This document shows, piece after piece, positions 35,504-45,640 of a DNA stretch of 64,000 nt (the first letter of the stretch is position 1; each line of letters starts with the position of its first letter). Below the pieces are notes generated by a model. It did not search any database and was not told the DNA's origin. It saw nothing but the letters and a program-made list of their open reading frames with translations. The position numbers were made by a program, and so were the translations under genes. The DNA comes from JAIBJN01 sp963847985 (GTDB lineage Bacteria > Actinomycetota > Thermoleophilia > Gaiellales > Gaiellaceae), in assembly GCA_963847985.1 (NCBI GenBank), contig CAWKBS010000011.1, positions 1 through 64,000 of the forward strand. Reading direction: 5' to 3'.

Positions 35504-37610
35504 CTAGCCGGTCGGGACGAGGACGACCTCGTCGCTGCCGCTCAGGGGCGGCACGTCGCCGACGCCCGGATCCTCGTACTCGGCGACGAAGACGCCGCTG
35601 AGGTCGTCGGTATCCGGGTCGTGGCCCTCCGGCTCGGTCGTCTGGATGGTGCCGACGCAGCCGAGCGCGGTCGTCTGCGGGTGGCCGTGCTCGTCGTGGC
35701 CGAGGATGTAGGTCACCTCGACGCGGGAGCAGTCCACCGGCTGGTCGTCGGTGACGCGCACCTCGAACGCGACGGCGTTACCGAAGGCGAACGTCTGCCC
35801 GTCGACCGGCGTCACGAACTCGACGATCGGGGCCGTGTTGCCCACGACGATCACGACCGACGTGGCGGCCGAGCGGCCGTGCTTGTCGATCACGTTCAAC
35901 GTGGCGCGGTAGACGCCGTTCTCGGTGTACGTGTGGGTGGGGTTCGGGTCGTTCGAGTCGCGCTTTCCGTCACCCTCGAAATCCCACTTGTAGCTGAGCC
36001 GGTCGCCGTCCGGATCGGTCGTCCCCTCGCTCGAGAACTCGACCGTCAGGGGCGCGGGCCCGTTCGTCGGGTCGGCCGACATCACCGGCTGCGGCGCGTG
36101 GTTCCCGCCGGGGCCGATGTAGTCGACGCGCGCGAGCTGGGCGTCGGGGTTCTCGCTGAAGAACCCGTCGCCGTACTCCAGCACGTAGAGCGCGCCGTTG
36201 GCCCCGAACTCGAGGTCCATCGGGTTGTCGAAGACGAACGAGTCCAGGACGGGGTTGATGTCGGCGACATCGCCGGCAGCGTTGAGCCGGAACTCCTTCA
36301 CGTAGTCACGCGTCCACTCGTGGAACAGCGGGACGCCGTCGTAGTAGGCCGGCCACGCGAGGCCCTGGTGCTGGCGCACGTTGCCCTTCCGCACCGAGTC
36401 GAGGTCGAGCGCCGGGCCGGCCATGGGGCCGATCCCGCCCGTCTCGAGCTCGGGGAACTCGGCCGAGGGCCCGTACGAGTACCAGACGTCCGGCTGCACG
36501 ACCGGCGGCAGCTGCGTCATGCCCGTGTTGTGCGGCGACGCGTTCACGGGCGCCGCGCAGTTGAACGTCGCCCCGGACGCGCCGGTTGCGAAGTCGTAGT
36601 CCACGTACGGGAGCACGGCGGTGGCGCAGTACGGCCAGCCGTAGTTGGCTGCCTCCCGCACGATCGTCCACCGGCCCTGGCCCGCCGGTCCGCGCAGCGG
36701 GCTCGGGCTCGTCGGCGTCCGGCGAGTAGTCCGCGACGAAGAGATCGCCGGTCTCCTGGTTCAGCTCGATCCGGAAGGGGTTACGGAGGCCCATCGCGTA
36801 GATCTCGGGCTTCGTCAGCGGCGTTCCGGGGGCGAAGAGGTTGCCCATCGGGACCGTGTAGCCGCCGCCCTTCTTCGGCGTGATGCGGATGATCTTTCCG
36901 CGCAGGTCGTTCGTGTTGCCGGACGTGCGCTGAGCATCGAACGCCGGATTGCGGTCGGGCCGCTCGTCGATCGGCGTGTACCCGTCGGAGAAGAACGGGT
37001 TCGTGTCGTCGCCGGTCGAGAGGTAGAGATTCCCGTCGCCGTCGAAGACGATGTCACCGCCGACGTGGCAGCAGATGCCGCGGTCGACCGGCACCTGGAT
37101 GATCTTCTCCTCGGACCCCAGGTCGATCTTGTCGCGCTGGAACTTGAAGCGGGACAGCTGCAGGTAGCCCTTGAAGCGGTCCCAGTCCGCCTGCGTGCCC
37201 TCGAAGGGCGCGTCGCCCTCGTTCACGTCCGGCGTGTCCGGGTCGTCCACCGGCGTGTCGAGCGGCGGCGAGTAGTACAGGTACACCCAGCGGTTCTGCT
37301 TGAAGTTCGGGTCGAGGGCCACGTTCTGCAGGCCCTCCTCGTCGTGCTGGTAGACGTCGAGCTCGCCGGCGATCGAGTTGACGCCGTTCGTCGGGTCGTG
37401 CAGCCACACCACGCCTGGGCGCGTGACGTGGAGCACGCGGCCGTCCGGCAGCACGGCGAGATCCATCGGCTCGCCCGGCTGACCGTTCAGCGTGACCTTC
37501 TCGAACTCGGCATCCGGCGGCGGGCCCGCCTGCGCCGAGGCGATCGCAGGCAGCGCGAGCACCACCGCGACGGCCGCAGCGAAGCTGGCCAATCTGGCCG
37601 GTACGTCCAT
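35504..37610 (-). CDS. Secreted PQQ-type glucose/sorbosone dehydrogenase with PKD domain (frameshifted at ~36696)
   Basis: The N-terminal frame has a signal peptide (VPARLASFAAAVAVVLALPA...ASA). It is followed by GSDH beta-propeller segments such as GRVLHVTRPGVVWLHD, DEEGLQNVALDPNF, GGDIVFDGDGNLYLSTGD and YAMGLRNPFRIELN. It breaks at ADYSPDADEPEPA. Removing one base (+ strand a near 36696) joins it to RGPAGQGRWTIVREAANYGW and the second frame. That frame carries YDFATG, the last propeller blades and a PKD-like domain (DRLSYKWDFEGDGKRDSNDP). The intact protein would be about 700 aa, exported, and could oxidise sugars; PQQ binding is inferred from family. Confidence 0.82.
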
Positions 37611-37749
37611 GGTATGAACCCCCTTGGGTTGCTGACGACTACCCGCCGTCTACCGCGCCGCGCACCACCGCAAACCCGAAAGTTCGGCCGGTTCATCGGC
37701 CGAAGTTTCCGGGTTCCGGCGAGGAGGTCACGACAGCCTGCAGACAGAG

Positions 37750-37775
37750 GCGGGGCCTCCCGGAGGAGGCCCCGC
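37750..37775. terminator. Terminator hairpin after LVIVD-like copy 2
   Basis: GCGGGGCCTCC-N4-GGAGGCCCCGC forms an 11-bp perfect stem. It lies 25 bases downstream of the minus-strand LVIVD-like gene and upstream of the sugar dehydrogenase gene. Confidence 0.75.
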
Positions 37776-37799
37776 TCACTTGGCACGGCGTGAACGCCG

Positions 37800-39377
37800 T
37801 TAGTCCATCGTCTGTGGGTTGAGGTGGTCGACCCGCCCCTTCTTGTTGGGCTTCTGGGCGATCGTCTGGTAGACCACCATGCCCTGCGCGAGGCCGTTGT
37901 TGGTGACGCCGTCGGTCGCGTAGACCGGGATCCCGGCGCCCTTCCTGAACATCGGGCCCGTATACGGGTACGCGGACCAGGTGCCCGAGTTCGAGATCGG
38001 ATCGTAGTACGCGGTCTCCTTCAGTCTCTTCGGGTTCGAGAAGTCGATCACGTCGGCCCCGCCCGTGTACCAGGCGTTGACGAGCAGGTCCTTCTTGATG
38101 CCCATGATGGCCATCCCCATGTGCGCGGAGCAGTACTCGCCCGGCGCCGACGAGGGCCGCAAGTCTCCGACGTGGAACTCACTGAAGAATTCTCCGGTCT
38201 CCGTGTCGGAGAAGAACATCCTGCCGGTCTTGTGCGTCCCTCCGGCTGGGTTCCACGGCCGCGGGTTGTACGTCGTCATCGGCGGGCAGCCGCTCCCGAA
38301 GGACTCGTCGACGGTGTTCAGGACGGTCCCGTCGTTGTTGAACATCGCGGAGTGGAAGAAGTCGACCGCCCCGGGGATGTTCCCGGTGCCGCCCGAGCTG
38401 ACCTCGTCATCCACGATCGAGATTGGGTTCTGAGTGTCGGGGATCCCGTTCTCGTCGATCTCCCACACCTGAGCCTGCTCGGCGCAGGCCCCGCCGGCGA
38501 GGCGATGCTCGATGTGGACGACGATGTCGTGGCAGGCGACGGCGGCGGGCTCGAAGGGAGGCGACGGGAGACCCTTTTCACCCCACTCCATCCTGCCGTC
38601 CGGGTCGCCCGGATAGCTGAGGCCTGGCTGGATTGAGAGCTCCTGAGCTGCCGCCGGGTTGGCGAGCGGCACCTCGACGATCTGGATGACACCGTGCAGC
38701 GGGTTGGCGGGGCTGCCCGGATCTTCGTCGTACGGATTGGCGGTGTTCAAGTATTCCGTGTCGCCGCACGTGGGCCCCGCGCCCAGCGGGTAGGACGCCA
38801 CGTAGACCAGCAGCTTGCCCGGCTCCTCGGGCCAGAGCGTAATCGTGTGCGCCCCGCAGTCCGTGTACACGGACTTGACCTGCTGGATGCTCGTGAAGGG
38901 AGCCGCCGGGTTGTCACTCATCGTGAAGACCCGGACGCCCTCCCAGCCGGTCGGCGTGCCGCCGGCCACGCGCGCCGCACCACACTCGGGGCTGGCCATC
39001 GTAGTGTCCACGGCCAGGAGCATGAGGTCGGCGACCCCGTTGCCGTTGCGGTCCCACAGGATCGGGTCGTTTTGGGCTCCGTCACAGGCGAAATCCCGTA
39101 CCAGCCGCGGGGCGGCGGGGTTGGAGATGTCGAAGATCCGCACGCCGCCACGAGATCCGGTACCGGGCGGGAACCCGGCAGCGCCGGTGTAGTAGCCGAC
39201 GAAGGCGTGCTTCCCCCAGAAGGCGAGGTCCGAGTTGGTCGCCTGGTTCGGAGACGTGAACAACCGATCCATCTTCTTGCGAGGGTTCGGATCGGGGTCG
39301 GGCTTCGCGCCGGCGGTCCCGGCAAGAAGCCCGAACGCGACGACGGTGGATACGAGCAAGCGAAAAGATCGTCTCAT
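37800..39377 (-). CDS. Secreted LVIVD-repeat-like beta-propeller protein (copy 2)
   Basis: This 525-aa paralogue of the gene at 20705-22270 is alike along its whole length. It has a signal peptide (MRRSFRLLVSTVVAFGLLAG), then AKPDPDPNPRKKMDRLFTSP, GGVRIFDISNPAAPRLVRDF, YTDCGAHTITLWP, ACHDIVVHIEH and FFSDTETGEFFSEF, and it ends DHLNPQTMD. GGAGGTG precedes the ATG. Divergence lies mainly in loops, such as the inserted GDTEYLNTANPYDEDPGSP. Function is unknown; keeping two copies suggests a specific extracytoplasmic role. Confidence 0.87.
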   Translation of the reverse strand: MRRSFRLLVSTVVAFGLLAGTAGAKPDPDPNPRKKMDRLFTSPNQATNSDLAFWGKHAFVGYYTGAAGFPPGTGSRGGVRIFDISNPAAPRLVRDFACDGAQNDPILWDRNGNGVADLMLLAVDTTMASPECGAARVAGGTPTGWEGVRVFTMSDNPAAPFTSIQQVKSVYTDCGAHTITLWPEEPGKLLVYVASYPLGAGPTCGDTEYLNTANPYDEDPGSPANPLHGVIQIVEVPLANPAAAQELSIQPGLSYPGDPDGRMEWGEKGLPSPPFEPAAVACHDIVVHIEHRLAGGACAEQAQVWEIDENGIPDTQNPISIVDDEVSSGGTGNIPGAVDFFHSAMFNNDGTVLNTVDESFGSGCPPMTTYNPRPWNPAGGTHKTGRMFFSDTETGEFFSEFHVGDLRPSSAPGEYCSAHMGMAIMGIKKDLLVNAWYTGGADVIDFSNPKRLKETAYYDPISNSGTWSAYPYTGPMFRKGAGIPVYATDGVTNNGLAQGMVVYQTIAQKPNKKGRVDHLNPQTMD

Positions 39378-39630
39378 CTGTCGTTACACCTCCATGCGAA
39401 CAGTTGAGGTCCTGTCGTCAGGACAGCCGGGAGGACTGCGGCTGCGCCGCGCTCGGATGCCAAAGGCTTCGGTCGCAGATACCCCCATAGCCACCACCCC
39501 GCACTCCCCAAGTACGGTCAGCCCAGGTCGGCGCGCGGCAGTCTAACCGAGGTGAGCGGCCGACGTGAGAGCCCCGTTCCTCCCCGGGCGGAAGGGCAGC
39601 GCGCGAGCGTGTTAGACCGCGCTCCAGACG
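39378..39630. other. Intergenic region between LVIVD-like copy 2 and the polysaccharide locus
   Basis: No gene is seen in these 253 bases. On the minus strand they hold TTAGACTGCCGCG (near 39543), which resembles the promoter block of copy 1 and contains a TANNNT-type -10 (TAGACT), followed by a leader of about 150 bases. Confidence 0.45.
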
Positions 39631-41004
39631 CTATGCGTGCGGATTCTCTCCGGCTCGCAGAACCGCCCCTTCCTGGCGCTGGGTCAGTGGGCGCACGAGG
39701 GCTCGGAGGAGGTCGAGGTCGCCGGCCTGGGGGCGAACAAGGGCTCCCCACGAGAAGGAGGCCCAGCCACGGTAGAGGGCCAGCGCGACTCCGCCGCCTG
39801 CGAGATAGCCGATCGCGGCGGCGCCGGCCGCCCCCGATGCCCCGTAGCGAGGGATGAGGACGAAGTCGAGCGCTGTCGCCAGCCCGAGGGACACGAGCGG
39901 GCCGACGGAGGACCGCCCCGGCGCCCCGGAGGCAACGAGCGCGCTCGAGAAGATGCCCAGCGCGACGTAGCCCAGCGCGGCGGGAAGCAGGAGCAGGAAG
40001 GGCGTCACCGACTCTTGGAACGGCTCACCGAAGACCAGCGGAACGAGGAGCGGACCGAGCGCCGCGCCGAGCCCGATGCACCCGAGGGAGACGAGCGTCA
40101 CGGAGCGAAAGGCCCGCAGCACCCCGTCGACCCGGGCCTGCGGATCGCTCCGCGCGGCCACCGGCAGAAGCGCAGTGGCGGCCGCGCCGGGGAGATAGAA
40201 CAGGATCTCGGAGGCGTTCACGGCCACGGAGTAGAAGCCCAGGACAGCCTGCGAGGCGATGAAGGCTGTGATGATCTGGTCGAGCCGGTCGTTGAGCGCA
40301 TCGGAGAGGCTTCCGAACCAGGCGCGAACGCCGAAACGGACAGCTTCGCCGAGCAGAGCGCGGTCGGGCGCGCCCACGCCCGCGTCCCGAGCCGCCACGG
40401 CCAGCATGAAGAAGCCCTTCAGGAGCTGGATCGCGATCCAGGCCAGCGCCGCCCGGGCGATGCTGAGGCCCACGCTTGCCTCGAGGGCCGCCACGAGCAG
40501 GACGTAGAGCCAAGCGGACACCGCGGACGTGAGCGCGTGCAGCCGGAAGCGGCTGCAGCCGAGCAGGAAGGTGTAGCCCGCGTCCGCGAAACCCGAAGCG
40601 AGAGCGCCCAGACCCAGGAGCACGAGCTCATCGCTTCCGATCCCGCCTGGTCGCAGGGATGCCGGCATGGCCGCGAGCAGCGCGCAGACAAGGCTTGCGG
40701 CGATCGCCGTGCTCGTCGAGACGAAGAGGATGAGGTTCGTGAGAAGCGCCGGACGCTCTCCTGGGCGCTGGGCGGTGAAAATCGTCGTCGCCTCGCTGAC
40801 GCCGAGCCGCGCGACGCGCGCAAGCAGGATCGCCGCCACCGTGATGAAGGCGATCGTGCCCCGACCGGACGGGCCGAGCGCCCGTGTCACGACCACGAGC
40901 GCAACGAAGAGCCCGGAATTCCCGGCCAGCTGCGCCCAGAAGAGCAACGCCGAGCCGCGCGCCGCCGGATCGCTCGCGAGGGCTCGCGGACCGGGAGAGG
41001 TCAC
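39631..41004 (-). CDS. Polysaccharide flippase (Wzx/RfbX-like)
   Basis: The protein has about 457 aa and roughly twelve to fourteen hydrophobic helices. Typical segments are SALLFWAQLAGNSGLFVALV, RALGPSGRGTIAFI (the usual LGP-x-GRG motif) and SDALNDRLDQIITAFIASQA with FYSVAVNASE. It would move undecaprenyl-linked glycan units across the membrane. The GTG at 41004 overlaps the stop of the upstream glycosyltransferase in its restored frame (GTGA). Without that correction the two proteins appear falsely fused. Confidence 0.88.
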   Translation of the reverse strand: MTSPGPRALASDPAARGSALLFWAQLAGNSGLFVALVVVTRALGPSGRGTIAFITVAAILLARVARLGVSEATTIFTAQRPGERPALLTNLILFVSTSTAIAASLVCALLAAMPASLRPGGIGSDELVLLGLGALASGFADAGYTFLLGCSRFRLHALTSAVSAWLYVLLVAALEASVGLSIARAALAWIAIQLLKGFFMLAVAARDAGVGAPDRALLGEAVRFGVRAWFGSLSDALNDRLDQIITAFIASQAVLGFYSVAVNASEILFYLPGAAATALLPVAARSDPQARVDGVLRAFRSVTLVSLGCIGLGAALGPLLVPLVFGEPFQESVTPFLLLLPAALGYVALGIFSSALVASGAPGRSSVGPLVSLGLATALDFVLIPRYGASGAAGAAAIGYLAGGGVALALYRGWASFSWGALVRPQAGDLDLLRALVRPLTQRQEGAVLRAGENPHA

Positions 41005-42123
41005 GTGACCGCGGCGGGCGGTTGGAGGCCGCGCTCTTCCGCTGGCCCTGGGCGCAGGAGGCGGACGAGCTCGTCGCCGACGTTCTCGTGACGGGCGCGG
41101 AGGATCTCCGCGTTGGCTGAGAATCGGCGTCGGTAGCGAGTCGTACGAGGAGGCGATCTCGCCGAGGGCGGCCGCGATGGCCGCCGGGTCTCCCGCCGGA
41201 ACGCAGAGATCCCGAAGCGAAGCGGCGCCGTAGTACGAACGCGCATCGCCGACGCGCGTCGAGACGGTCGGTATCCCACGGCTCAGCGCTTCGAGCACGG
41301 CGACCTGGACATTGTCCGCCGCAGACGTCGACAGGCAGACGTGAGCGCCCGCCTGCAGGTCCTGCGCCGCCTGCCAGGGCAGCGCCCCGTGAAGGTGGAG
41401 CCAGCGCCGCTCTCCGGCGAGCCGCTCGAGCTGGCGGCGGAGAGGGCCGTCGCCACAGACGTGGAGCTCCGCGCTCCGCCCACGCCGAAGGAGCTCGACA
41501 GCCTCGACCGCCCGGAGGGGGTCCTTCTCGGGGAACAGCCTTCCGACCCAAACGATGCGCATCGCCTCGTCGGGGCTGAGGTCGGTGGGGCGCGCGGGCG
41601 GAGACTGCCGTCGGAGCGGATAGGCCAGGTAGCTGGCCTCGACGCCGTAGAGCTTGCGCGCTCCCTCGAGCCCGGCACGGGAGACGGAGATCGGATGGGC
41701 GAGACGCATGGCCAGGCGACCGAGCGATCGCTGGAAGGACGAGCGCGCGAAGGCGAAAGCGCGCCGGCCCGCGTACGGCCCCACCCCGGAGCCGTGCATG
41801 ACGAGAACGGCGCGCCGCCTGCGCACGCGCGCAAGGAGGACCGCGAGCACGGGGAGCACCTGGCGGGTGTTGTTGGCAAGTACGAGATCGGCCGAGCCCA
41901 CCTCCCGCCAGAGCGTCCGCCAGCCGCCCACCGGCAGCGGCCACGAGGAGGAGCCGAGGAAGCGGGTGGGTACGACGACGTCCGCCGTCGTGTCCCATCC
42001 GGGCAGTCGGCAGGCCAGCACCGTGGTCCGTACGCCCCGTTCGGCGAGCAACGCCCGCGCCGTGTCGACGAAGTCCTCGATGCCGCCCGGATGCGGGCGG
42101 ACGAAGCTCGCGACGAGCAACAC
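41001..42123 (-). CDS. GT4-type glycosyltransferase (frameshifted at ~41120)
   Basis: The GTG at 42123 opens LLVASFVRPHPGGIEDFVDT, a GT-B N-terminal domain with its Gly-rich start. The donor domain has RIVWVGRLFPEKDPLRAVEA, LHVCGDGPLRRQLE and the acidic NVQVAVLEALSRGIPTVSTR. After IASSYDSLPT the frame leaves homology. Dropping one base near 41120 restores FSANAEILRARHENVGDELV, a normal C-terminal helix, and a stop at 41001 that overlaps the flippase start. It adds sugars to the repeat unit. Confidence 0.85.
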
Positions 42124-42170
42124 CGAGGGAGCCCTGGACGGGCTCTCGAACGCGTGCGGGGGCGAGCTCG

Positions 42171-43695
42171 TCAGGACACTTCGGCGGTCGAGTGGGACGC
42201 TTCCAGGTCGAGTCGAGGAACTCCCACGGAGTAGGAGGCGTCGCCGCGGACTCCGATCGCAACGAGGCCGAGAACCGGCACTTGCAGCCGCTCGAGAACC
42301 TCACCCAGCTCGGCAGCGGAAGCCGGAGTCATGCGATCGAGCCGGCAGACGACCAGCGCTTCCTCCGCGCACCGAGCCAGGAGCGGGCCGTCGGCGACGC
42401 CGAGCAGCGGCGAGCCGTCCACGAGGACGAAGCGATAGTCGGAGCGCTCGAGCCCGTCGAAGAGCGCCGCGAGCGGCTTGCCCGCGAGCAGGTGGACGGA
42501 GCTCGAACCGGGGCTGCCCGCGGGGAGCACGTCCAGGTGAGAGGAGACGCGGACAACCGACTCGCGCAGGAGCTCGCTTCCGGCCCCACCTCCCTGCTCG
42601 CCGAGCGCGTGCAGGACGTCCGCCAGCCCGGGAGCGTGGCCCAGGCCGAGTAGCTGCTCGATCCTCGGACGGCGCATGTCCGCCGAGACGAGGAGCGTCC
42701 GCGAACCGTCCCTCGCGAGCGACTCTGCGAGCCGAAGCGTGACCTCGGACTTTTCCTCGCTCGCCGAGGCGCTCGTCACGAGCACGAGCTTCCTGGTCGC
42801 AGGGAGCTGCAGGAGAGAAGCCTGCAGCGCCTGGTAGGCCTCCTCGGTCTGCGCCTTCCGACGCCTGCGTCGTGACGGGAGAGCGGCGAGGATCGGCACA
42901 CCCGTCAGGCGGCTCAGCTCGCGGGGGCCCGACAGCCGCGGTGCGAGCTGGTCGAGGGCGAGCGCGGCCAGGACGGCGACGAAGGCAGCGGCAAAGAACG
43001 CGAAGACCGTGTTGCGAACTGGTCGGGGCGAGTCCGGCTCGCTCGGCGGCAGCGCAGCCTGGGCGAGCTGTAGCTCGGTGCCGACGCCCGCCTCGCTGAC
43101 GCTCAGGTCGCTCAGCCGCTGCTGGGTGGCCTGCTGCGGCCTCCTCGCTCCCCGGCGTGCCGCGAAGCCTGTCGAGCGCAGCCTCGAGGTCGGCGCGGGC
43201 CCGGGCGATCCGCTCACGCTCCTGTGTCTGCTCCAGAGTCAGAAACGACCGCGCAACCGCGTTGGCGATCGCCGCGGCTCCGTCCGGGTCTCCGTCGGTT
43301 GCGACGACGTCGACGATGTTGGCGTTCTGGTCGACCGAGGCCTCGACCTTGTCTTCGAGCGTCTGCACGGACTCGTCGGGGAGACTCTCGGCTGCTTGCG
43401 TGAGCACGTCCCTGGTCGTGAGCAGCGTCTGCACGGTCGCCAGCCGCCGCGTGACGCTGTCGGCGTCAGCGGCCTGTAGGACGCCGGCCTGGTCCTCCAT
43501 CAGGATCCTGGCGGTCGCCTGATACGTCTTCGGGAGGGCGAGCGAAAGCACCAGCACGGTCACCGTCATCAGCACGACGATGAGAGCCATCAGAGGCCAG
43601 CTGCGCTTGAGCGCCGTCAGGTAGCGAGGAACGTCCACGGGCTCGTCGCCGGCCTCACGTGGCCAGTCCCACATCGATGTCGTTGGCTGTCGCAT
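42171..43695 (-). CDS. Wzz/BY-kinase-like chain-length regulator (frameshifted at ~43140)
   Basis: The first frame encodes a Wzz domain: VPRYLTALKRSWPLMALIVVL (first membrane span), ATARILMEDQAG, and a coiled region to GTPGSEEA. Skipping one base near 43130-43150 continues as ATQQRLSDLSVSEAGVG, the second span (VFAFFAAAFVAVLAALAL), and a BY-kinase-like domain with TLLVSADMRRP (Walker A') and FVLVDGSPLLGVADG (Walker B). The Walker A segment reads VTSASASEEKSEVTL, so the usual G-x-GKS/T is degenerate, and there is no C-terminal Tyr cluster. It probably sets chain length without kinase activity. Confidence 0.82.
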
Positions 43696-43709
43696 CAGTC
43701 CTCCATTCC

Positions 43710-44246
43710 TCAGAAGAGCTCGTGGACGCTGACGAGGACGTCGAGACGGCGGTCGGCTCGGGCGCAGTCCCTCCCGCCGCCGCCGTTGACCCGATCCTCT
43801 GTGCCGTCGCGAACGTAGAAGAGATCGCGTGCGGGGCCGCCCAGCAGCCTGTCGCCGTGGCCGCCGCCGTAGAGCCGGTCGCCTCCGTAGCCGCCGACCA
43901 GGGTGTCCCGGCCGGCCTCGCCGCGAAGGATGTCGTTTCGCTGCTGGCCCTCGAGCCGGTCGCTGCCGGAGCCGCCGCGGATGCGGTCGTCGCCTGGGCC
44001 GCCCGTGATGCGGTCGTTGCCCGCGCCCCCCAGGAGGAGGTCGTTTCCGCCCAGCCCGCGAATGACGTCTGCGCCGCCGTAGGCGCAGATGACGTCACTC
44101 CCCGGTGTCCCGACGAGGACCTCCGCGCGGGCCGAGCCGCTGATCGTGCACGGGGCGGCGACCGCCTCGGCCGTGAGGTCGACCCCCGGAAGAGCGGGCG
44201 CTAGGAATCCAAGCGCCGAAGCCAGTACCGACGCAGTTGCTTTCAC
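43710..44246 (-). CDS. Secreted RTX/haemolysin-type calcium-binding repeat protein
   Basis: This 178-aa protein has an N-terminal export signal (MKATASVLASALGFLAPALP). About seven nonapeptide repeats of the G-G-x-G-x-D-x-x-x kind follow (for example GLGGNDLLLGGAGNDRITGG, then GYGGDRLYGGGHGD), which coil into a calcium-filled beta-roll. The cysteines near both ends may pair. Being inside the polysaccharide locus, its ATG overlapping the polymerase stop, it may associate with the surface glycan. Confidence 0.88.
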   Translation of the reverse strand: MKATASVLASALGFLAPALPGVDLTAEAVAAPCTISGSARAEVLVGTPGSDVICAYGGADVIRGLGGNDLLLGGAGNDRITGGPGDDRIRGGSGSDRLEGQQRNDILRGEAGRDTLVGGYGGDRLYGGGHGDRLLGGPARDLFYVRDGTEDRVNGGGGRDCARADRRLDVLVSVHELF

Positions 44247-45640
44247 GATGACCTCGCTTTCGTTCGGACGTCAGGTTCGTTCCTGTCTGCGGAAACGGGC
44301 GACGACCGGCGAGCGGAGCCGAGGCGCCGCCGCATCCAGCCCGCCCAGATGAGCGCGGCCACTACCCAGAGATGCCTCCAGTGGAGCGTGTCGATGACGA
44401 AGCTGTTGACGAGGAGGCCGCACCACGCTCCCAGCAAGGCCGCCGAGCCGATCCCGTAGGTGTCACGCCCGGCCACGGCATTGGCAGCCGCCGCGCCCAG
44501 CGTGAAGAGCACGAGCGTGAGGAAGGCGAGGATGCCCGGGAGCCCCTGCTCGGCGAAGACGCGCACATACGTGCTGTGCGCCGAGATCGGCGCGACCAGC
44601 TCGAACTGGCCGGGGCCGACCCCAAAGGGGTAGCGCTGCGCGGGCTCGAGCCCGGCGGCTTGCGCTCCGAAGCGGTCGGCGTCGTAGCTCTGGACGCGAG
44701 CACGGTCGGAGAGGAAGTCGCCCGAGCCGCTGAGGGAGACCGCGCCCGCGACGAGCACGCCGGCGACGAGCGCGAGGACGAGCGCGAGCAGGACCTTGCG
44801 ACCTCCCCCGCGCCTGAGGGCCATGACGACCAGCAGCACGCCCAGGCCAACGGCCAGATTGGCCCACGCCCCGCGCGAGGCAGAGAAGATCAGCCCGAGC
44901 AGGAGCAGGAGCAGGAGCGGGCCCTTCAGGAGCCTGCGGAGACCGAAGAGCCGAGGCGTGAGGGTTTCCTCCACGAGGATGAGCGCGGCCGGAACGAGGA
45001 AGGGGCCGAAGACGTTCGGGTCCTTGAAGAGGGCCTGGACGCGGTCCTCGAAAACCATGAGCTCGCGCCCCGGAAGGCCGAGAAAGAGCGCCAGGAGGCC
45101 CAGGGAGGCGGAAAGCACGGCCGCTACCAGGTAGCCGCCGGCGGCAACCCTGGCACGCCGGTGACTCGTCACCCAGCCGGCGAGCCAGAGCGCGAGGACG
45201 GCGACGTACGCCGTCGTGGCGAAGAAGGTGAGGGCCAGCTCGTAGTCCACCACCTCGACCGCGGAGACGAGGTTGAGCGCGAGGAACGCCCCCACGATTC
45301 CGACCGCGGCCGCGGGAACGCGCTGACGGTGGAAACTGCCCGTCACCAGAGCGACCGCGACGACGACGAAGAAGACGAGGTCGGCGGGCGCCGGCTCGAC
45401 GAGGACGATCCCGAGCAGCGCGAAGCCGAGCGCCACCGCGGCCTCCTGCCGGGCCAGCGCGAGAGCCAGGACCGCGAGCAGCGCGAGCCCGGCGAAGACC
45501 GCGAGCTCGACGGCCGGGGGGTAGTGCGACAGGACGACGGCGAGCAGCACGGCGAGAAGCAGGCCGCCCGCGAGGGCTCCGAACGCGCTCACGCCACGAC
45601 GGACGACCACAGCTCGGTCGGGGGCGTACGCTCCGTTCAT
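44243..45640 (-). CDS. O-antigen polymerase/ligase-like membrane protein (Wzy-type)
   Basis: This protein of about 465 aa has ten to twelve membrane helices. Characteristic segments are the large external loop FKDPNVFGPFLVPAALILVE, then FSASRGAWANLAVGLGV and the PFGVGPGQFELVAPISAHST motif with the conserved G-x-G and H of the Wzy_C/ligase group. It would polymerise repeat units or ligate the chain. GGAGGGG precedes the ATG, which overlaps the stop of the upstream ligase-like gene. Confidence 0.88.
   Translation of the reverse strand: MNGAYAPDRAVVVRRGVSAFGALAGGLLLAVLLAVVLSHYPPAVELAVFAGLALLAVLALALARQEAAVALGFALLGIVLVEPAPADLVFFVVVAVALVTGSFHRQRVPAAAVGIVGAFLALNLVSAVEVVDYELALTFFATTAYVAVLALWLAGWVTSHRRARVAAGGYLVAAVLSASLGLLALFLGLPGRELMVFEDRVQALFKDPNVFGPFLVPAALILVEETLTPRLFGLRRLLKGPLLLLLLLGLIFSASRGAWANLAVGLGVLLVVMALRRGGGRKVLLALVLALVAGVLVAGAVSLSGSGDFLSDRARVQSYDADRFGAQAAGLEPAQRYPFGVGPGQFELVAPISAHSTYVRVFAEQGLPGILAFLTLVLFTLGAAAANAVAGRDTYGIGSAALLGAWCGLLVNSFVIDTLHWRHLWVVAALIWAGWMRRRLGSARRSSPVSADRNEPDVRTKARSS

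Noticed and set aside
41000..41011. 12-bp palindrome GGTCACGTGACC
   Set aside because: It falls at a coding stop-start overlap where codon constraints explain it, and it recurs nowhere else that I noticed.
39631..42123. Single 830-codon glycosyltransferase-flippase fusion
   Set aside because: The linker region has no protein-like sequence. A one-base correction gives two normal genes with a GTGA overlap.
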